Notes under the pieces: model-generated
What the model was told of the DNA's origin: nothing
Seen by the model: only the letters and a program-made list of their open reading frames with translations
Database searches by the model: none
Program-made: the position numbers and the translations under genes
Source of the DNA: Bdellovibrio sp. CG10_big_fil_rev_8_21_14_0_10_47_8
GTDB taxonomy: Bacteria; Bdellovibrionota; Bdellovibrionia; Bdellovibrionales; Bdellovibrionaceae
Direction of reading: 5' to 3'
Length of the DNA: 8,791 nt
Assembly: GCA_002773975.1 (NCBI GenBank)
Contig: PEZR01000169.1
Coordinates: forward strand, 1 to 8,791
Shown here: positions 6,276 through 8,791 of the stretch, one piece after another
Position numbering within the stretch: position 1 is the first letter of the stretch
Layout: every line of letters starts with the position of its first letter

Positions 6276-6316
6276 TGGTGTCACCGTCGAGCCTTTCTTT
6301 GCCCTAAAGTTAAATC

Positions 6317-8275
6317 TTAAGCTGTTACAGGTCCTGGATTACCAACGGGATCTTTACCACCCGTCGGAACTTTGTCATCGGCTGTCTCGGTGGTCTTATT
6401 ACCACCCAATCCGCCACCGGTTTTATTCGAGCGAACCTTACGAATTTCCGACACGGCAGCTCCGTTCACAAGCATGTCAACCTCACTGCCATCAATAGTT
6501 TCATACTCGAGCAAAGCGGCCGCCAAACGTTCCAAAGCATCCCGGTGGTCCGTCAGTATCTTCAGTGCAGATTTATATCCGCCGTCAATAAGCTGATAAA
6601 CTTCCTTGTCGATCTCTTCAGCCTTGGCATCCGAATATTCTCGATTTGCATGGCCGTATTGCATTCCAAGAAAAACAGGATTCTCTCGTTTTTCATAGGC
6701 CATTGGCCCCAACTTTTCGCTCATCCCCCACTCGCAAACCATGCGTCGAGCAATCTCTGTCGCTCGTTCGATGTCATTGCCAGCGCCAGTCGTAATATCC
6801 CCGAAAACAATCTCTTCAGCCGCTCTTCCACCAAAAAGAAAGGAAATCATATTGCGCGCCTGATTTTTGGAAAGATTCAAACTGTCCTTTTCCGGCAAGG
6901 TCTGAGTGACTCCCAATGCCATTCCACGAGGAATGATGGTCACCTTGTGAATCGGATCCAGGCCCGAGATTTTTTTATTCACCAAGGTATGTCCAGCCTC
7001 GTGATAAGCCGTGATGCGCTTATCTTCGTCACTGATCACCATGGATTTTCTCTCAGAACCCATCAGGACCTTGTCTTTGGCTTTTTCAAAGTCTTCCATA
7101 GCAAGATATTTTTTGTCATAACGAGCGGCCACCAAGGCAGCCTCATTCACGAGGTTTTCAAGATCAGCTCCCGAAAATCCTGGGGTACCGCGAGCAATCT
7201 TTTCAAGATCAACATCGGGCCCAATTGGCGTTTTTCGAGTGTGCACTTCTAGAATTTGTTTTCGCCCATTCACATCCGGCTTATTGACCACAACTCGGCG
7301 ATCAAAACGCCCTGGACGAAGCAGCGCTGGATCCAGAACGTCTGGTCTATTGGTCGCAGCGATCAGAATCACACCCTCAGAGGACTCAAAACCATCCATT
7401 TCCACGAGCAACTGATTCAAAGTTTGCTCACGCTCATCGTGTCCGCCGCCCATGCCAGCTCCACGATGTCTACCGACCGCATCGATCTCATCAATGAATA
7501 CGAGACACGGAGCATGCTTTTTACCCTGCTCAAAGAGATCTCGAACCCGACTCGCGCCAACTCCAACAAACATTTCGACAAAGTCCGAACCCGAAATTGT
7601 AAAGAAAGGAACACCAGCTTCGCCAGCAACAGCTCTCGCTAACAATGTTTTTCCGGTCCCAGGCGACCCCACCAATAAAACTCCCTTGGGAATGCGGCCA
7701 CCCAATTTGGTGAATTTTTTTGGATCTTTCAAAAATTGAACGATTTCTTGGAGGTCGTCCTTGGCCTCATCTACACCAGCAACTTCCTTGAAAGTGATTC
7801 TGTTTTTCTGCTCGGTCAACAAACGCGCTCGACTTTTACCAAAACTCATCGCTTTGCCACCGCCGGACTGAATCTGGCGCATGATAAAAAACAAAAAACC
7901 GATCCCCAGAAGCAAAGGCAACCAGTTCATAAATATGTTCATGAGCATCGAATTGTTTTCGCCCTTTTCATAATTGGGAGTGATCCCGTGGGCCAACAAA
8001 AACTTGTACCCTTCGTCTCCGGTATTGCCCGAGATCTGAAACTTCCGCCCATTGAATTTCTTCTCAAACTCGGGTTTCACCTCGCCCAAAATTTCGCCCG
8101 TGTCTGAACGAAAAGTGACCTCTTTAATCTCTCCGGCCTTTACCGACTCAGAAAACTTGGAGTAATTAAAATCTTGAATCATGGTTTGGTGACGGCTCTC
8201 GTAGGCCTGAAAAAAGAAAACGGCCAAAATCACCAAAAAGAACCAAAGAGCCACTGTTTTTTGAGCTTGTTTCAT
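6317..8275 (-). CDS. ftsH: ATP-dependent zinc metalloprotease FtsH
   Basis: Hexameric inner-membrane AAA+ protease that extracts and degrades membrane proteins and short-lived cytosolic regulators. Numbering from the ATG at 8275 (652 residues): helix 1 at about 8-24, a periplasmic segment to about 110, helix 2 at about 116-131, Walker A GSPGTGKT 203-210, Walker B CLVFIDEID with Asp262-Glu263, pore loop MFVGVG (235-240), second region of homology ATNRPDVLDPALLRPGRFDR (307-326), zinc site HEAGH 425-429 with the third ligand Asp501 in GAGNDIE. Walker A has Ser where GPPGTGKT is commoner. The last 35 residues are a Gly/Thr-rich tail that is probably disordered. A GTG two codons upstream (8281) also has a ribosome site (AAGG, 5 nt); GAGG 5 nt before the ATG makes the ATG my choice. 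It lies about 30 bp after tilS. Confidence 0.98.
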   Translation of the reverse strand: MKQAQKTVALWFFLVILAVFFFQAYESRHQTMIQDFNYSKFSESVKAGEIKEVTFRSDTGEILGEVKPEFEKKFNGRKFQISGNTGDEGYKFLLAHGITPNYEKGENNSMLMNIFMNWLPLLLGIGFLFFIMRQIQSGGGKAMSFGKSRARLLTEQKNRITFKEVAGVDEAKDDLQEIVQFLKDPKKFTKLGGRIPKGVLLVGSPGTGKTLLARAVAGEAGVPFFTISGSDFVEMFVGVGASRVRDLFEQGKKHAPCLVFIDEIDAVGRHRGAGMGGGHDEREQTLNQLLVEMDGFESSEGVILIAATNRPDVLDPALLRPGRFDRRVVVNKPDVNGRKQILEVHTRKTPIGPDVDLEKIARGTPGFSGADLENLVNEAALVAARYDKKYLAMEDFEKAKDKVLMGSERKSMVISDEDKRITAYHEAGHTLVNKKISGLDPIHKVTIIPRGMALGVTQTLPEKDSLNLSKNQARNMISFLFGGRAAEEIVFGDITTGAGNDIERATEIARRMVCEWGMSEKLGPMAYEKRENPVFLGMQYGHANREYSDAKAEEIDKEVYQLIDGGYKSALKILTDHRDALERLAAALLEYETIDGSEVDMLVNGAAVSEIRKVRSNKTGGGLGGNKTTETADDKVPTGGKDPVGNPGPVTA

Positions 8276-8306
8276 GCACACCTCATCCTTTTCAAGCCTA
8301 GCATCA

Positions 8307-8791
8307 TCATTCAGGATTCACAACAAAAGGAGTCTCCGCAAAAACTCTTTCGCAAGTGAAATACCACTGCATCTGCGCTAACTTGAATGTGTGTTCTTTT
8401 CTTGAAACGTCCAGGTATTTAATTAATTCTTCGAGATGATTGTGGGTAAAATGCCACTGTCCTCGACTTCTGAGATAGATTGCGAAGACCTGCTTTTGCT
8501 GGGATCGACTCAAAGTCATTAAAACACTTCTCGAAATACCCCCGTCCAGCCAAAGATCCTGAGGGAGATCGACCTCTGCCGACTCGCGCAAAATTTCAAG
8601 GGACCGGGCCATGGACTTCAATGCACCTGGACATTTTTTCTCAAGCAGCGGCAACCAAGTCTGCCTCAGCCAATTGCGTAAATACTTTGGGTCCTGATTG
8701 CTGGGGTCTTCTAGCCAGACCAAAGCATGCTGTTGAGCATACTCTTCAAGCTCCACCCGGGAAATCTTCAGCAAAGGACGAAGCTCAAAAC
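8307..8791 (-). CDS. tilS: tRNA(Ile)-lysidine synthase TilS (C-terminal part, 5' end outside window)
   Basis: TilS uses ATP and lysine to convert C34 of the CAU-anticodon tRNA-Ile to lysidine, so that it reads AUA and not AUG. The frame is open to the right edge, and about 160 C-terminal residues are visible. They start FELRPLLKISR, the usual segment after the PP-loop ATPase domain, then LVWLEDPSNQDPKYLRNWLRQTWLPLL, matching the family's DPSN...RN..R signature, followed by a helical region (SRSQQKQVFAIYLRSRGQ) of the TilS substrate-binding type. The SGGxDS catalytic motif would be beyond the window. It ends in TGA at about the length of a form without the extra C-terminal domain of E. coli TilS. 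An in-frame TTG at 8774 is internal, not a start. tilS next to ftsH is a very common bacterial gene order. Confidence 0.92.
   Translation of the reverse strand, partial: FELRPLLKISRVELEEYAQQHALVWLEDPSNQDPKYLRNWLRQTWLPLLEKKCPGALKSMARSLEILRESAEVDLPQDLWLDGGISRSVLMTLSRSQQKQVFAIYLRSRGQWHFTHNHLEELIKYLDVSRKEHTFKLAQMQWYFTCERVFAETPFVVNPE

Noticed and set aside
6277..6285. Small palindrome GGTGTCACC in the ftsH-cdaA gap
   Set aside because: Four-base arms are expected by chance and there is no supporting promoter or terminator context.
6545..7252. 235-codon open frame on the plus strand opposite ftsH
   Set aside because: It lies wholly antisense to a certain ftsH reading frame, and the product has no recognisable domain or ribosome site.
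1..8791. CRISPR arrays, tRNA or rRNA genes, insertion sequences, riboswitches
   Set aside because: No spaced direct repeats, cloverleaf-like segments, transposase motifs or terminal repeats were seen; nearly all the window is accounted for by conserved coding genes.

Overview
The window looks like chromosomal housekeeping DNA from a Gram-negative bacterium of the old Deltaproteobacteria, most likely a Bdellovibrio-like lineage (Bdellovibrionota). That placement is inferred from the gene order tilS-ftsH-cdaA-cdaR-glmM-pdxJ-tsaE, from the protein style, and from a lineage-type hypothetical protein; no rRNA or other marker is present. There is no sign of a mobile element, prophage, CRISPR array or RNA gene, and the coding density is very high.

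Layout from left to right. Positions 978-1 (minus strand) hold most of a NifS/IscS-type cysteine desulfurase, cut by the window edge just before the expected active-site cysteine. Positions 979-1189 are the only sizeable intergenic region, lying between divergent genes, and contain two inverted repeats and a possible -10 element. Positions 1190-2404 (plus strand) encode a 404-residue protein of unknown function: a small N-terminal domain, a long acidic, proline-rich, probably disordered linker with a repeated short motif, and a C-terminal domain that looks GAF-like. It converges on the next gene so tightly that the two stop codons overlap inside one TTAA.

Positions 8791-2401 (minus strand) form one compact block transcribed right to left: tilS (3' part), ftsH, cdaA, cdaR, glmM, pdxJ, tsaE. 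Gaps are 60 bp or less and one pair overlaps by 4 bp, so a single operon is the simplest reading. The centre is the c-di-AMP/cell-wall module: the membrane diadenylate cyclase CdaA, a minimal one-domain YbbR partner CdaR, and phosphoglucosamine mutase GlmM, which makes glucosamine-1-phosphate for peptidoglycan and LPS. FtsH is the membrane AAA+ zinc protease. PdxJ makes pyridoxine 5'-phosphate; once oxidised to PLP this is the cofactor of the desulfurase at the left end. TilS and TsaE are both tRNA modification proteins (lysidine at position 34 and t6A at position 37), so tRNA modification genes bracket the block.

I do not see a clearly new multi-gene system. The points most worth following up are the 404-residue protein and its motif-bearing linker, the palindromes in its upstream region, the reduced CdaR in a Gram-negative c-di-AMP cluster, the run of GTG start codons, and the overlapping convergent stops.
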